A DNA stretch of 64,000 nucleotides from Psychromarinibacter sp048262455 (GTDB lineage Bacteria; Pseudomonadota; Alphaproteobacteria; Rhodobacterales; Rhodobacteraceae): NCBI GenBank assembly GCA_048262455.1, contig JBLXFD010000001.1, forward strand, positions 201,150-265,149, given 5' to 3'. The stretch's first letter is position 1, and each line of letters begins with the position of its first letter. The notes under the pieces were generated by a model. It was given only the letters and a program-made list of their open reading frames with translations. It searched no databases and had not been told where the DNA came from. Made by a program: the position numbers and the translations under genes. Below, piece after piece: positions 50,965 to 60,621 of this stretch.

Positions 50965-52664
50965 CCGAGGTCTGCGACGTCCTGGTGGTGGGGTCCGGGG
51001 CCGGGGGCCTGTCCGCCGCCGTGACCGCCGCCCACCACGGGCTGGACGTGCTGGTGGTGGAAAAGACGCCTTGGATCGGCGGCACCACCGCCTGGTCGGG
51101 CGGCTGGCTCTGGGTGCCGCGCAACCCGCTGGCGGTGGCGGCGGGGATCGACGAGGGGATCGAGGGGCCGCTGGAATACCTCGCCGGCGAGATCGGCAAC
51201 CGCGCCGCCGACCCCCGGGTGCGCGTCTTCCTGGAAAACGCGCCGGAGATGGTGCGCTTCTTCCGCGACCACGGGCGGGTCGACTGGCTGGACGGCAACC
51301 GGGTGCCCGATTTCCACACCGGCCCCGGCGCGCGCGAGGGCGGGCGGTCGGTGACGGCGGCCCCCTTCGACGCCCGCGCGCTGGGGCCTTGGGCCTTCCG
51401 CCTGCGCCCGCCGCTGGCGCCCACCACCATCGCCGGCATGGCGCTGGGGCCGGGGGCCGAGATGGCGGCCTTCTTCAACTGGAACCGAAGTCTGGGGAAC
51501 GCGGGCCTCGTGGTGCGGCGGCTGGTGCGCCACGGCGCCGACCTCGCCACCCGGGGCCGGTCGGCACGGCTGGTGAACGGCAACGCGCTGGCGGGCCGGC
51601 TGCTGCGGGCGGCGCTGGACAAGGGGGTGCGTATCCGCACCGAGGCGGCCGCCGGGGCGCTGCTGGTGGAGGACGGCCGCGTCACCGGCGCGCGGGTGGG
51701 CGGCGAGGCCGTGCAGACCCGGCGCGGGGTGGTGCTGGCCGCCGGCGGCTTTCCCCATGACCGCGCCCGGATCGCGGAGATGTTCGAACATGCGCCCACC
51801 GGGGCAGAGCACCATTCCGCCGCGCCGCCCACCAATACCGGCGACGGGCTGCGGCTGGGCGAGGCGGCGGGCGGCCATGTCACCCGCGACGACGCGCACC
51901 CCGGCGCCTGGGCCCCGGTCTCGCTGCTGCCGGGCCGGGGCGGCGCCGTCACGCCGTTCCCGCACCTGGTGGAGCGCGCCAAGCCCGGCATCATCGCCGT
52001 CACCCCGGACGGCCGGCGCTTCGTGAACGAGGCCGACAGCTACCACGACTTCATGTGCGCGCTCTTCGCCGAAGGGGCCGGGCACGCCTGGATCATCGCG
52101 GACGCCCGCGCCCGCCGGCGGTTCGGCCTTGGCGCGGCCAAGCCCTTTCCCTTCCCCGACGCGCCGCACCTGCGCTCCGGCTACCTGCTGCGCGCGCCGG
52201 ACCTGCGGGCGCTGGCGCGCAAGGCGGGGCTGCCGGAGCAGGCGCTGGCCGAAACGGTGGAGACCTTCAACACCCATGCCCGGCAGGGCAACGACCCCGC
52301 CTTTCATCGCGGCGCCTCCCCCTACAACCGGGTGCAGGGGGACGCGGGCCACGGCCCCAACCCCGCGCTCGGCCCGCTGGAGCAGGCGCCGTTCTACGCG
52401 GTGAAGGTGGTGCCCGGCAGCCTCGGCACCTTCGCGGGGCTGGAGACGGACGCCGGCGCGCGGGTGCTGGACGGCGCGGGGCGGCCGGTGCCGGGGCTTT
52501 TCGCCACCGGTAACGACGCCGCCTCGATGATGGCGGGGCATTACCCGTCCGGGGGCATCACCCTCGGGCCGGCCATGACCTTCGGATACATCGCGGGCCG
52601 CCTGCTGGCGGGACAGCCGGTCACCGGCCTCGCGGACAACAGGGAGACAGACGATGATCTATGA
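50961..52664 (+). CDS. FAD-dependent dehydrogenase, 3-ketosteroid dehydrogenase-like (third copy)
   Basis: This 567-residue flavoprotein has LVVGSGAGGLSAAVTAAHHG, GGTTAWSGG, GRRFVNEADSYHDF and the KstD-like C-terminal HYPSGGITLGPAMTFGY. The YPxGx loop reads YPSGG rather than YPGAG, but the catalytic Tyr and last Gly remain. It overlaps the IclR stop and the NIPSNAP start, making a three-gene unit. With the divergent copy it forms a regulated pair, perhaps for successive desaturations. Confidence 0.87.
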   Translation: MTEVCDVLVVGSGAGGLSAAVTAAHHGLDVLVVEKTPWIGGTTAWSGGWLWVPRNPLAVAAGIDEGIEGPLEYLAGEIGNRAADPRVRVFLENAPEMVRFFRDHGRVDWLDGNRVPDFHTGPGAREGGRSVTAAPFDARALGPWAFRLRPPLAPTTIAGMALGPGAEMAAFFNWNRSLGNAGLVVRRLVRHGADLATRGRSARLVNGNALAGRLLRAALDKGVRIRTEAAAGALLVEDGRVTGARVGGEAVQTRRGVVLAAGGFPHDRARIAEMFEHAPTGAEHHSAAPPTNTGDGLRLGEAAGGHVTRDDAHPGAWAPVSLLPGRGGAVTPFPHLVERAKPGIIAVTPDGRRFVNEADSYHDFMCALFAEGAGHAWIIADARARRRFGLGAAKPFPFPDAPHLRSGYLLRAPDLRALARKAGLPEQALAETVETFNTHARQGNDPAFHRGASPYNRVQGDAGHGPNPALGPLEQAPFYAVKVVPGSLGTFAGLETDAGARVLDGAGRPVPGLFATGNDAASMMAGHYPSGGITLGPAMTFGYIAGRLLAGQPVTGLADNRETDDDL

Positions 52665-53262
52665 CCTTACCACGTTGCGCACGCGGATCTTCGGGGCCGG
52701 CAAGGCGGCCGCCGGGATCGAAGGCTGGCTGGCCGGGGGCGCCGGCCGCCTGCTGGGCGCCTGGTTCACCGACATCGGGCCCCTGAACGAGGTCTACCTG
52801 CTGCGCGCCTACGAAGAGGCCGGCGAGATGCTGGACGAGCGCGAGCGGCTGGCGCGGGCGGACGATCCCTTCGGCTGCGCCGAGTGGCTGACGGGCTACG
52901 AGGTGGACAGCTACCGGCCGCTGGACTTCATGGGGCCGGTGGAGACGGGTGCGCTTGGGCCGGTCTACGAGCTGCGCAGCTACCGGTTGCGGCTGGGCGG
53001 GCTGATGCCGACCATGCGGAAATGGCAGGCGGCGCTGCCGTCGCGCGACGGCTATTCCAAGTGCGCCGTGGCGATGTACGGCATCGACGGCGCGCCGCGG
53101 CTGACGCAGGTCTGGCCCTATGCCTCGCTCGAGGCGCGCGGCGCGGCGCGGGCGCAGTCGGTGGCGGACGGCAAGTGGCCGCCAGAGGGCGGGCCGGACT
53201 GGCTGATGCCGCAGATGACCTCGGCCATCGCCATGCCCATGGGCTTCTCTCCGATGCAGTGA
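52654..53262 (+). CDS. NIPSNAP-family protein (second copy)
   Basis: This 202-residue protein has the NIPSNAP pattern in two weak repeats (MIYDLTTLRTRIF; then GPVYELRSYRLRLGG about residue 107). It overlaps the flavoprotein gene by 11 bases with GGAGA upstream. A NIPSNAP gene next to a KstD-like flavoprotein occurs in both catabolic clusters here, suggesting a shared helper role; that role is unknown. Confidence 0.78.
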   Translation: MIYDLTTLRTRIFGAGKAAAGIEGWLAGGAGRLLGAWFTDIGPLNEVYLLRAYEEAGEMLDERERLARADDPFGCAEWLTGYEVDSYRPLDFMGPVETGALGPVYELRSYRLRLGGLMPTMRKWQAALPSRDGYSKCAVAMYGIDGAPRLTQVWPYASLEARGAARAQSVADGKWPPEGGPDWLMPQMTSAIAMPMGFSPMQ

Positions 53263-53425
53263 CGGGGCAGGGGGCGCGCGCCGGGCATGTGTGGGGCGTG
53301 TGCCTGTTGCATCACACCCCGGCTTTGGACGGCGCGCGGTAGGCAAGGGCGGACGATCCCGGTAACGTTCCGGAAGATTCCGGCTGCCACCGGAGTCGCT
53401 GCCACATGTTTTGGGGGGTTCATTT

Positions 53426-54844
53426 GTGGGCTCGCGCGTTGCATTTGCGAATTTCCGTGTTTCTTTTCCATTCCGCCGGACCGCCACAGCGGTCGTGACC
53501 CTCGCCACGCTGGGCCTCGCCGGGCCCGCCCCGGCGGAATCCATGCGCGAGGCGGTGCGCGCGGCGGTCACCACCAATCCCGCGGGGCAGGCCGAGAACG
53601 CCAACGTCCGGGCCACCGCGCTGGAACTGCTGGGCCTGCGCCGCGAATACATGCCGACGGTGAACCTCTCGGCCGGTCTCGGGGGCGAGGTGGTCTATGA
53701 CCCCGAGCGGCTGTCGCCCGCCGACGACGGCCGCCTGCGGCTGAAGCGCGAGGTGGGGCTGACGGCCGAGCTGGTGATCTTCGACGGCTACCGCCGCGCC
53801 AACCTGGTCTACGCCAACGCGGCGCAGCTGGACGGCAGCATCTTCCGCCTGCTGGACGCCTCGGAGACCATGAGCCTCAACGCCGTGGAAACCTACATCG
53901 ACGTGATCCGCCACCAGGAACTGCTGTCGATCGCCCGGCAGATCGTGGTGCGCTACGGGCAGATCCTCGCCCAGGTGCGCGACCTCGTGGACGCGGGGCG
54001 GCTGCCCATCAGCGACCGGTTCGACCTGGAGGGCCGGCTGCTGGCGGCGCGGCAGGCGGTGCTCGAGGTGGAGCAGGCGCTGGAAAACGCCCGCGCCCGC
54101 TACGAGGTGATCGTGGGCCACCCGCCCTCGGCCCCCATGGCGATACCGCCGGTGGGGCACCTGCCGGCCTCGCTGCAGATCCTGACGCGGCTGGCGGTCG
54201 AGAACAGCTACCGCGTGCGGTTTGCCGACAGCAAGATCGACGTCAGCCGCTACGACCAGGGGATCGAGCGGTCGCAGCACCTGCCGCAGGTCAAGCTGCG
54301 CGCCGGGGCCACCTATGGCTGGGACCGGGGCGGGTCCGACGGGCCGGACGGCGACGCCTTCGTGGGGGTGCAGCTGAACTGGCAGCTCTACAGCGGCGGG
54401 CGCAACCCGCGTGCCGCGGCGCTGACGGAGCGTACCCGAGAGGCGATGGCAGAGCGGCACGAGGTGGTGCGCGAGGTGCATGAACTCGCGGCGCGGGCCT
54501 GGAACGCCTACCGCACCGGCATCGCGCAGGTGCAGCTGATCCACCGGCAGGTGGCCACCGCGCGGAAGCTGGCAGAGCAGTACAGCGACCAGTTCGAGGC
54601 CGGGTCCCGCAGCCTGCTGGAGGTGATGGAGGCCGAGCGCGCGCTGTTCAACTACCGGTTCGAGCGGGTCAGCGCCGAGGCCAGCCTGGCCTTCGCGCAG
54701 TTCCGCATCCTCGCGGCGCAAAGCCGACTGGCCAGCCACTTCGGCGTGGCGCACGCGAACATGCCGCTCGATCCCTATGCCGTCTCCTACGATGCACCCA
54801 GCCCGCTAGCGGTGATGGACGCGGTGAGACAGGCGCTGGAATGA
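53426..54844 (+). CDS. TolC-family outer-membrane channel of a type I secretion system
   Basis: This 472-residue protein has a signal peptide (hydrophobic ATAVVTLATLGLAGPAPA, cleavage before ESMRE) and the long helical TolC repeats (FDGYRRANLVYANAAQLDGS; AGRLPISDRFDLEGRL; QFEAGSRSLLEVMEAERALF). It forms the trans-periplasmic and outer-membrane duct for export. The start is uncertain: GTG 53426 follows a GGGGGG stretch at fair spacing, and a TTG at 53411 is also open. Its stop overlaps the ABC exporter start (ATGA). The LapE/AggA-like class, which serves giant adhesins, looks the closest by eye. Confidence 0.9.
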   Translation: MGSRVAFANFRVSFPFRRTATAVVTLATLGLAGPAPAESMREAVRAAVTTNPAGQAENANVRATALELLGLRREYMPTVNLSAGLGGEVVYDPERLSPADDGRLRLKREVGLTAELVIFDGYRRANLVYANAAQLDGSIFRLLDASETMSLNAVETYIDVIRHQELLSIARQIVVRYGQILAQVRDLVDAGRLPISDRFDLEGRLLAARQAVLEVEQALENARARYEVIVGHPPSAPMAIPPVGHLPASLQILTRLAVENSYRVRFADSKIDVSRYDQGIERSQHLPQVKLRAGATYGWDRGGSDGPDGDAFVGVQLNWQLYSGGRNPRAAALTERTREAMAERHEVVREVHELAARAWNAYRTGIAQVQLIHRQVATARKLAEQYSDQFEAGSRSLLEVMEAERALFNYRFERVSAEASLAFAQFRILAAQSRLASHFGVAHANMPLDPYAVSYDAPSPLAVMDAVRQALE

Positions 54845-57048
54845 CCGGCCTGCCGGCCCCCGCCGCCGCGCCCGCGCCCAGCGCCGGGCCCGCCGCGGCG
54901 GTGCCCGGAATGCCGGAGCCGCCGGTGGCGCAGCGGCTGGTGGCCTGGCTGGCGGCGCACCACCGGCAACCCTTCTCCTCGGCCGCCCTGCGCGGCGCGC
55001 TGCCGGAGGGCTTCGACCCGCGCGATCCGGCGATGCTGTCGCGGGGGCTGGCGGCGGTGGGGCTGAAGTCGCGGCTGGTGCTGCGCGGCATCAAGGCGGT
55101 GGACCCGGCGGTGCTGCCGGCGGTCGTCTTCACCCGCGAGGGCGACCCGCTGATCCTGCTGCGCCTGTCGCGCGACCGGCGCGTGGCCACGGTGGTGGAC
55201 CCCGCGGCCGGCGGGCTGGAGCGCGAGGAAAAGCGCCGGCGGCTGGCCCGGCGCATCGGCCCCGAGATGCTGCTGGTCGCCCCCGAGGGCGAGCGCGCCG
55301 AAAGCCGGCTGGCGCCAGAGGCGCGGGCGGCTGCGGCGGACCGGCGGCACTGGTTCTGGGGCCCGGTGCGCGACAACTGGGGCGGCTGGCTGCAGGTGAT
55401 GCTGGCGGCGCTGGCGGCGAACCTGCTGGCGCTGGCGCTGCCGCTGTTCGTCATGAACGTCTACGACCGGGTGATCCCCAACCTTGCCTACGTCACGCTC
55501 TGGACCCTTGCGGCGGGGGTGGGGCTGGCGCTGCTGCTGGACCTTGCCGTGCGCGCGCTGCGGGCGTCGGTGCTGGAACGCATCGGCCGCCGCGTCGACG
55601 GCACCGCCGCCGCCACGCTGTTCCGCCACGCCATGAACGTGCGGATGCTGGACCGGCCGGGCGGGGCGGCGGGGGTGGCCAGCCACTTCCGCGACTTCGA
55701 CGCGGTGCGCGAGTTCTTCGCCTCGGCCACCTTCGTGTCGGTGATCGACCTGATGTTCATCGGCGTCTTCCTCGGGGTGCTCTACCTGATCGTCGGGGAA
55801 CTGGCCTTCGTCGCGCTGGCGGCGGTGCCGCTGGTGCTGGTGATCGCGGTGCTGGCGCAGCTGCCCATGGGCGGGCTGGTGCGCCGGGCGCAGCAGATGG
55901 CCGGCAAGCGCCACGTGGTGCTGGTGGAAACGCTGATGGGGATCGAGACGGTCAAGTCGCTGAACGCCGAACCCGTGATGCAGCGCGAGTGGGAGGCGGC
56001 GGTCTCGGCCTCGGCGCGGGTCAACGGGCGCAGCCGGGTCTGGGCCAACTTCGCCACCAGCAGCACGGTGCTGATCCAGCAGGCGGTCAGCGTGCTGACG
56101 GTGGTCTGGGGGGTGTTCCTGATCGCCGAGGGGGCAATCACCGTGGGCGCGCTGATCGCCGCCAACATCCTTGCGGGCCGGGCGCTGGCGCCGCTGGGCT
56201 CGATCGCCGCCACGGTGACGCGGGCGCAGTATGCCTTCCGCGCCATGGGGGCGCTGTCGCGCTTCATGAAACTGCCGGCGGAACGCGGCCCGGTGCTGCG
56301 CAGCAGCCTGCGGGTGACCGAGGCGCGGGTCGAGATGAAGGGCGTCACCTACAGCTACCCCGCCGCCGAGGTGCCGGCGCTGCGGGAGGTCTCGCTGTCC
56401 GTCGCGCCGGGCGAGACGCTGGCGCTGCTGGGGCGGGTCGGGTCGGGCAAGACCACGCTGGGCAAGCTGCTTTGCGGGCTGCTGGTGCACGACGGCGGGC
56501 AGATCCTTGTCGACGGGCAGGCGCTGGCGCAGTACGAGCCGGCCGAGCTGCGCGACGGCATCGGCTACCTGCCGCAGGACCCCGAGCTGTTCACCGGCAC
56601 CCTGCGCGAGAACCTGGTGATCGGCCGCCCCGAGGCCACCGACGCCGAGATCGCCCGCGCCCTGCACCTTGCGGGGATGGAACGCTATGTGGCCGAGCAG
56701 CCCGAGGGCCTTGGCTTTTTCACCGGCGAAAGGGGCTGCCGGCTGTCGGGCGGCCAGCGGCAGGGGCTGGCGCTGGCGCGGCTGCTGCTGCGGCGCCCGA
56801 AGCTGCTGTTCCTCGACGAGCCAACCAACGCCATGGACCAGGAGATGGAGGCCCGGGTGGTGACGCGGCTGGCCGAACTCTCCGCCGCCGGCACCGGGAT
56901 GATCCTGTGCACCCACCGTCAAAGCCTTGCCGCCATCGCCCCGCGATTCGCGGTGATGGAGGCGGGGCGGGTGGTGCTGGACGGGCCCCGGGACGAGGTT
57001 ACCGAGCGGCTGCAGCGCCCGCTTCCGGCCCGGCGGCAGGCGGGCTGA
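54841..57048 (+). CDS. Type I secretion ABC transporter with C39-like domain (LapB/HlyB type)
   Basis: This 735-residue inner-membrane exporter has an N-terminal C39-like domain (~28-148) without a catalytic cysteine, six membrane spans (~180-450) and an ATPase domain with Walker A GRVGSGKTT (~531), signature LSGGQRQG (~634) and Walker B LLFLDEPTNAMD (~655). A proline/alanine-rich leader of about 25 residues precedes the C39-like part. Non-catalytic C39-like domains hold RTX-type substrates, so this is a substrate exporter, not a bacteriocin processor. It is coupled to the TolC gene and followed after two bases by the HlyD gene. Confidence 0.93.
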   Translation: MTGLPAPAAAPAPSAGPAAAVPGMPEPPVAQRLVAWLAAHHRQPFSSAALRGALPEGFDPRDPAMLSRGLAAVGLKSRLVLRGIKAVDPAVLPAVVFTREGDPLILLRLSRDRRVATVVDPAAGGLEREEKRRRLARRIGPEMLLVAPEGERAESRLAPEARAAAADRRHWFWGPVRDNWGGWLQVMLAALAANLLALALPLFVMNVYDRVIPNLAYVTLWTLAAGVGLALLLDLAVRALRASVLERIGRRVDGTAAATLFRHAMNVRMLDRPGGAAGVASHFRDFDAVREFFASATFVSVIDLMFIGVFLGVLYLIVGELAFVALAAVPLVLVIAVLAQLPMGGLVRRAQQMAGKRHVVLVETLMGIETVKSLNAEPVMQREWEAAVSASARVNGRSRVWANFATSSTVLIQQAVSVLTVVWGVFLIAEGAITVGALIAANILAGRALAPLGSIAATVTRAQYAFRAMGALSRFMKLPAERGPVLRSSLRVTEARVEMKGVTYSYPAAEVPALREVSLSVAPGETLALLGRVGSGKTTLGKLLCGLLVHDGGQILVDGQALAQYEPAELRDGIGYLPQDPELFTGTLRENLVIGRPEATDAEIARALHLAGMERYVAEQPEGLGFFTGERGCRLSGGQRQGLALARLLLRRPKLLFLDEPTNAMDQEMEARVVTRLAELSAAGTGMILCTHRQSLAAIAPRFAVMEAGRVVLDGPRDEVTERLQRPLPARRQAG

Positions 57049-57050
57049 GG

Positions 57051-58373
57051 ATGTTCGGCCGCACCCCCGAGGAAGACTTCGTCAACCACCCCGGCGCCCG
57101 CGCCCGGGGCCGGCAGGGCGGCGGCAGCTGGGCGCTGCTGCTGCTGGTGCTGGCGGCGTTGGGGGGCTTTTTCTTCTGGGCCTACAGCTTCGAGATAGAG
57201 GAGGTGACGCGCGGCATGGGCCGGGTCATCCCCTCCAGCCAGGTGCAGGTGGTGCAGGCGCCGCAGGGCGGCATCGTCGCCGCCATCGAGGTGCGCGAGG
57301 GCGATATCGTCGAGGCGGGCGACGTGCTGGTGCAGATCGACGACACCTCGCTGGCCGCCGACCGGGGCGAGCTGCTGGAACGCGAGGCGGCGCTGCTGGC
57401 CGAGACCCTGCGCGGCGAGGCCGAGGCGGCGCAGGCCGAGACGCTGGACTTCCCGCCGGAGCTGGAGGAACGCGCCCCCCTCGCCACCGCCGCCGAGCGC
57501 GAAGTCTTCACCTCGCGCCGGGCGCAGCTGGAGCGCGAATTGCAGGTGCTGCGCGACCAGCTTGACCAGCGCCGCGCCGCGCTGGACGAGTTGCGCGAGA
57601 CGCGGGCGCGTTCCGAGGCGGTGATCGCGCCCTTGTCCGAGGAACTGGCGATGACCGCCGACCTCGCGGCGCGCGGCGCGGTGCCGCAGATCGAGCTGCT
57701 GCGCCTGCGCAGCCGCATGGCGGAGGTGGAGGGCGACCTGCGCGTCGCCGCCGCCAGCGCGCCCAAGCTGGAGGCGGCGGTGCGCGAGGCCGAGACGCGG
57801 ATCGACTCCGCCCGCTCCGCCTACGTGCTGGCGGCGCGCGAGCGGCTGGCGCGGCTGCAGGTGGAACTGGCGGTGGTGCAGGAGACCCTGACCGCCGCCA
57901 CCGACCGGGTCGCGCGCACCCTGCTGCGCGCCCCGGTGCGCGGCACGGTGAACGCCTTGGACGGGCTGACGCTGGGGGCGGTGGTGGAACGCGGCGCGCC
58001 GTTGGCAGAGATCGTGCCGCTGGACGACGGGCTGCTGATCGAGGCCGACATCCGCCCCTCTGACGTCGCCTTCATCCGTCCCGGCGACCGTGCCTCGGTG
58101 AAGATCACCGCCTACGACTACCTCGTCTACGGCGCGCTGGAGGGCAGGGTGGCGCGGATCGGCGCCAACACGATCCAGGGCCGCGAGGGCGAGGAGCTGT
58201 TCCGCGTGGTGGTCGAGACCGCGGGCGGGCTGCGCGCGGCGGACGGGGCCGAGCTGCCGATCATCCCCGGCATGGTGGCGCAGATCGACATCCAGACCGG
58301 GCGCAAGACGGTTCTCAGCTACCTCGCCAAGCCGCTGCTGCGCGCCCGCGCCGAGGCGCTGCGGGAGCCGTGA
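57051..58373 (+). CDS. HlyD-family membrane fusion protein of the type I secretion system
   Basis: This 440-residue adaptor has one N-terminal membrane helix (ALLLLVLAALGGFFFWAY, ~28-45), a lipoyl-like half (GGIVAAIEVREGDIVEAGDVLV), a long coiled coil (~95-290) and the returning half ending in the HlyD signature around LRAPVRGTVNALDG and GMVAQIDIQTGRKTVLSYLAKPL. It links the ABC exporter to TolC. The start ATG 57051 is immediately after the exporter stop, consistent with coupling. Confidence 0.93.
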   Translation: MFGRTPEEDFVNHPGARARGRQGGGSWALLLLVLAALGGFFFWAYSFEIEEVTRGMGRVIPSSQVQVVQAPQGGIVAAIEVREGDIVEAGDVLVQIDDTSLAADRGELLEREAALLAETLRGEAEAAQAETLDFPPELEERAPLATAAEREVFTSRRAQLERELQVLRDQLDQRRAALDELRETRARSEAVIAPLSEELAMTADLAARGAVPQIELLRLRSRMAEVEGDLRVAAASAPKLEAAVREAETRIDSARSAYVLAARERLARLQVELAVVQETLTAATDRVARTLLRAPVRGTVNALDGLTLGAVVERGAPLAEIVPLDDGLLIEADIRPSDVAFIRPGDRASVKITAYDYLVYGALEGRVARIGANTIQGREGEELFRVVVETAGGLRAADGAELPIIPGMVAQIDIQTGRKTVLSYLAKPLLRARAEALREP

Positions 58374-58376
58374 CGT

Positions 58377-60581
58377 CTACTTGCTGGTGGCGGTGAAGAC
58401 CCCGTCCCAATGCGGGCCCGGCGGGTCCTGCCGGAAGCTGGCGATGCGGGCGCGGTAGAGGTCGGCGTAGACCCCCATGTCCGCGGTATCGGCGCCCGCG
58501 AGCCGGTCCAGCGCCGCCTCGGCCGCGTCCCAGTCCTGCGCGCGGTAGGCGGTGAGCATCTGCGCGTTGTCCTCTGCCAGCGCCCGGAACCCGGCCGCGC
58601 CCCGCGTCTCGGCCCCGCCCAGCAGGCCGAAGATCGTCTCGGGCTCGGTCTTGCCCTTGACCCGCAGGCGGTCCAGCTCGATCACCGCCATTTCGCCCTC
58701 GACCGAAGCGGCGGTGCGGGCGCCGAGGATGATCCCCAACCCGTAGGTCTTCGACTGCGATTCCAGCCGCGAGGCCAGGTTCACCGCGTCGCCCAGCGCG
58801 GTGTAGTCGAACCGCGTGTCGCTGCCCATGTTGCCCACCACGCAGGTGCCGGTGTTGATGCCGATGCCCACGTCGATCCGGTGCACCACCGCGCCCTCCG
58901 ACGCCGCCGCGATGCGCTCGGCGTTCAGCGCCTCGGTGTCCGCCAGCATCCGCAGCGCCGCCTCGCAGGCCTCGCGCGGGTGGTCCGGCGTGTCCAGCGG
59001 CGCGTTCCAGAAGGCCATCACCGCGTCGCCCATGAACTTGTCGATGGTGCCGCCCCTAGCGAGGATCGCCTTGGACAGCACCGTCAGGAAGGTGTTCATC
59101 AGCGCGGTCAGCCCGGCGGGATCGTCCTTGAAGCTTTCCGAGATGGTGGTGAAGCCGCGCACGTCGCTGAACAGCACCGACAGCTCGCGCGTCTCGCCCC
59201 CCAGCGTCAGCCGGTCGGGATGGTCGGCCAGCTGCGACACCAGGTCGGGCGAGACGTACTGCCCGAAGGCCTTGCGGATCTGCCGCCGCTGGCGTTCCTC
59301 GCGCAGGTAGTTGGCGCTGCTCATCAGCATCATGGTCAGCAGGGTCGAGATCACCGGGAAGGTCGGATCGATCAGCAGCCGCATCTCGGTGAACCCGTAC
59401 CAGGTGCCGCCAAGGTACAGCCCCAGCAATCCCAGCGTCAGCGGCACGATCCACAGGGCCCCCATCACCGGCACCAGCCCGATCACCAGCAGCCCCAGCC
59501 CGAGGATCATCAGCAGCTCTGCGGCGATGGTGTAGTTCGGGCGGATCAGCAGCGACTTTCCAAGGATGTTCTCCAGCACCTGGGCGTGGATCTCGACCCC
59601 CGCCATGGGCACCCCCAGCGGGGTGGGGCGGAAATCCTCCAGCCCGATGGCCGAGGTGCCGATCAGCACCAGGTGCCCGCGCAGCCGCGCCGGCGGGGTG
59701 CGGCCCGCCAGCAGGTCGCCGGCCGAGACGAAGCGCGCGGGGGAGGAGGGGGAGAGGTAGGGCCAGACGCTGCCGTCGCCGGCGGTCTGCACCAGTTGCC
59801 GCGCCAGCACCACGCCGTCGATCCCCGCCTCGTTGGCGCGGATCGCGAAGGCGTCGCCGCCGGTGGCCACGCGCAGCAGCTCCGGCGCCAGCCCGAGGCG
59901 CAGGGTATCCTGCACCATCATCACCAGCGGCACCCGCCGGTAGATCCCGTCGGCGTCGGGCCGCACGGTGAAGACCCCGCGCCCGGCGGCGGCCTCTTCC
60001 AGCACCGGCAGGTTGCGCACGATGTCGGGAAATTTCTGCAGGAAGGGGGTGGGATCGGGGCCGAGGATGGCGTGCGGGACGCTGCGCAGTTCCTCCTTGT
60101 CCTCGCGGTTGCCCGAGGCGGTGCGCACGCTGGTCTGGCCCACCACCACCCGGGTGCGGGCAAAGGCCTCTGCCAGCAGCGCGTCGCTGCCGGGCAGGGC
60201 GGCCAGCGCCGCGCGCGCCGCCGGGTCCAGCCCCTCCAGCCCCGCGGCGATGCGGTCGGGGGAATACTGGTCCGGCTCGGCAAATACGATGTCGAAGGCC
60301 ATGGCCGGCGCGCCCTGGGCGGCGATCCGGTCCACCAGCTCGGCGATGCGGGTGCGCGGCCAGGGCCACTGGCCGAATTCCTCGAGGCTGGCGTCGTCGA
60401 TGTCGACGATCGCCACCGGCGCGGGCTGCGGCTGGCGCGGGCTGGTCTGCTGGAACAGGTCGAAGGCGAACAGCCGCAGCGCCTCGACCGGCAGCGGGTC
60501 GGCAACGCGCAGGGCCAGCAGCAACGCCACCAGCCCCAGCGCCGCGGCGCGCGCAAAACCGAACCTTCGCCAGACGCGCAC
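58377..60581 (-). CDS. CHASE2-domain class III adenylate cyclase
   Basis: This 734-residue protein has one N-terminal helix, an extracytoplasmic CHASE2 sensor (~35-330, with IVDIDDASLEEFGQWPWPR), about three closing helices (~345-415) and a cyclase domain. The catalytic set is complete: metal Asp in FSDVRGFT (~467) and GDAVMAFW, adenine-specifying Lys in IDKFMGD and Asp in FDYTALGDAVNLASRLE, with Asn and Arg there too. It should make cAMP in response to a periplasmic signal. A C-terminal helical tail of ~80 residues follows. GTG 60581 is preceded by AGGAGG. It converges on the HlyD gene with three bases between stops. Confidence 0.93.
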   Translation of the reverse strand: MRVWRRFGFARAAALGLVALLLALRVADPLPVEALRLFAFDLFQQTSPRQPQPAPVAIVDIDDASLEEFGQWPWPRTRIAELVDRIAAQGAPAMAFDIVFAEPDQYSPDRIAAGLEGLDPAARAALAALPGSDALLAEAFARTRVVVGQTSVRTASGNREDKEELRSVPHAILGPDPTPFLQKFPDIVRNLPVLEEAAAGRGVFTVRPDADGIYRRVPLVMMVQDTLRLGLAPELLRVATGGDAFAIRANEAGIDGVVLARQLVQTAGDGSVWPYLSPSSPARFVSAGDLLAGRTPPARLRGHLVLIGTSAIGLEDFRPTPLGVPMAGVEIHAQVLENILGKSLLIRPNYTIAAELLMILGLGLLVIGLVPVMGALWIVPLTLGLLGLYLGGTWYGFTEMRLLIDPTFPVISTLLTMMLMSSANYLREERQRRQIRKAFGQYVSPDLVSQLADHPDRLTLGGETRELSVLFSDVRGFTTISESFKDDPAGLTALMNTFLTVLSKAILARGGTIDKFMGDAVMAFWNAPLDTPDHPREACEAALRMLADTEALNAERIAAASEGAVVHRIDVGIGINTGTCVVGNMGSDTRFDYTALGDAVNLASRLESQSKTYGLGIILGARTAASVEGEMAVIELDRLRVKGKTEPETIFGLLGGAETRGAAGFRALAEDNAQMLTAYRAQDWDAAEAALDRLAGADTADMGVYADLYRARIASFRQDPPGPHWDGVFTATSK

Positions 60582-60621
60582 CGCCCCTCCTATCGCTGCC
60601 GGCGCACGGGTCCCGCCGCGC

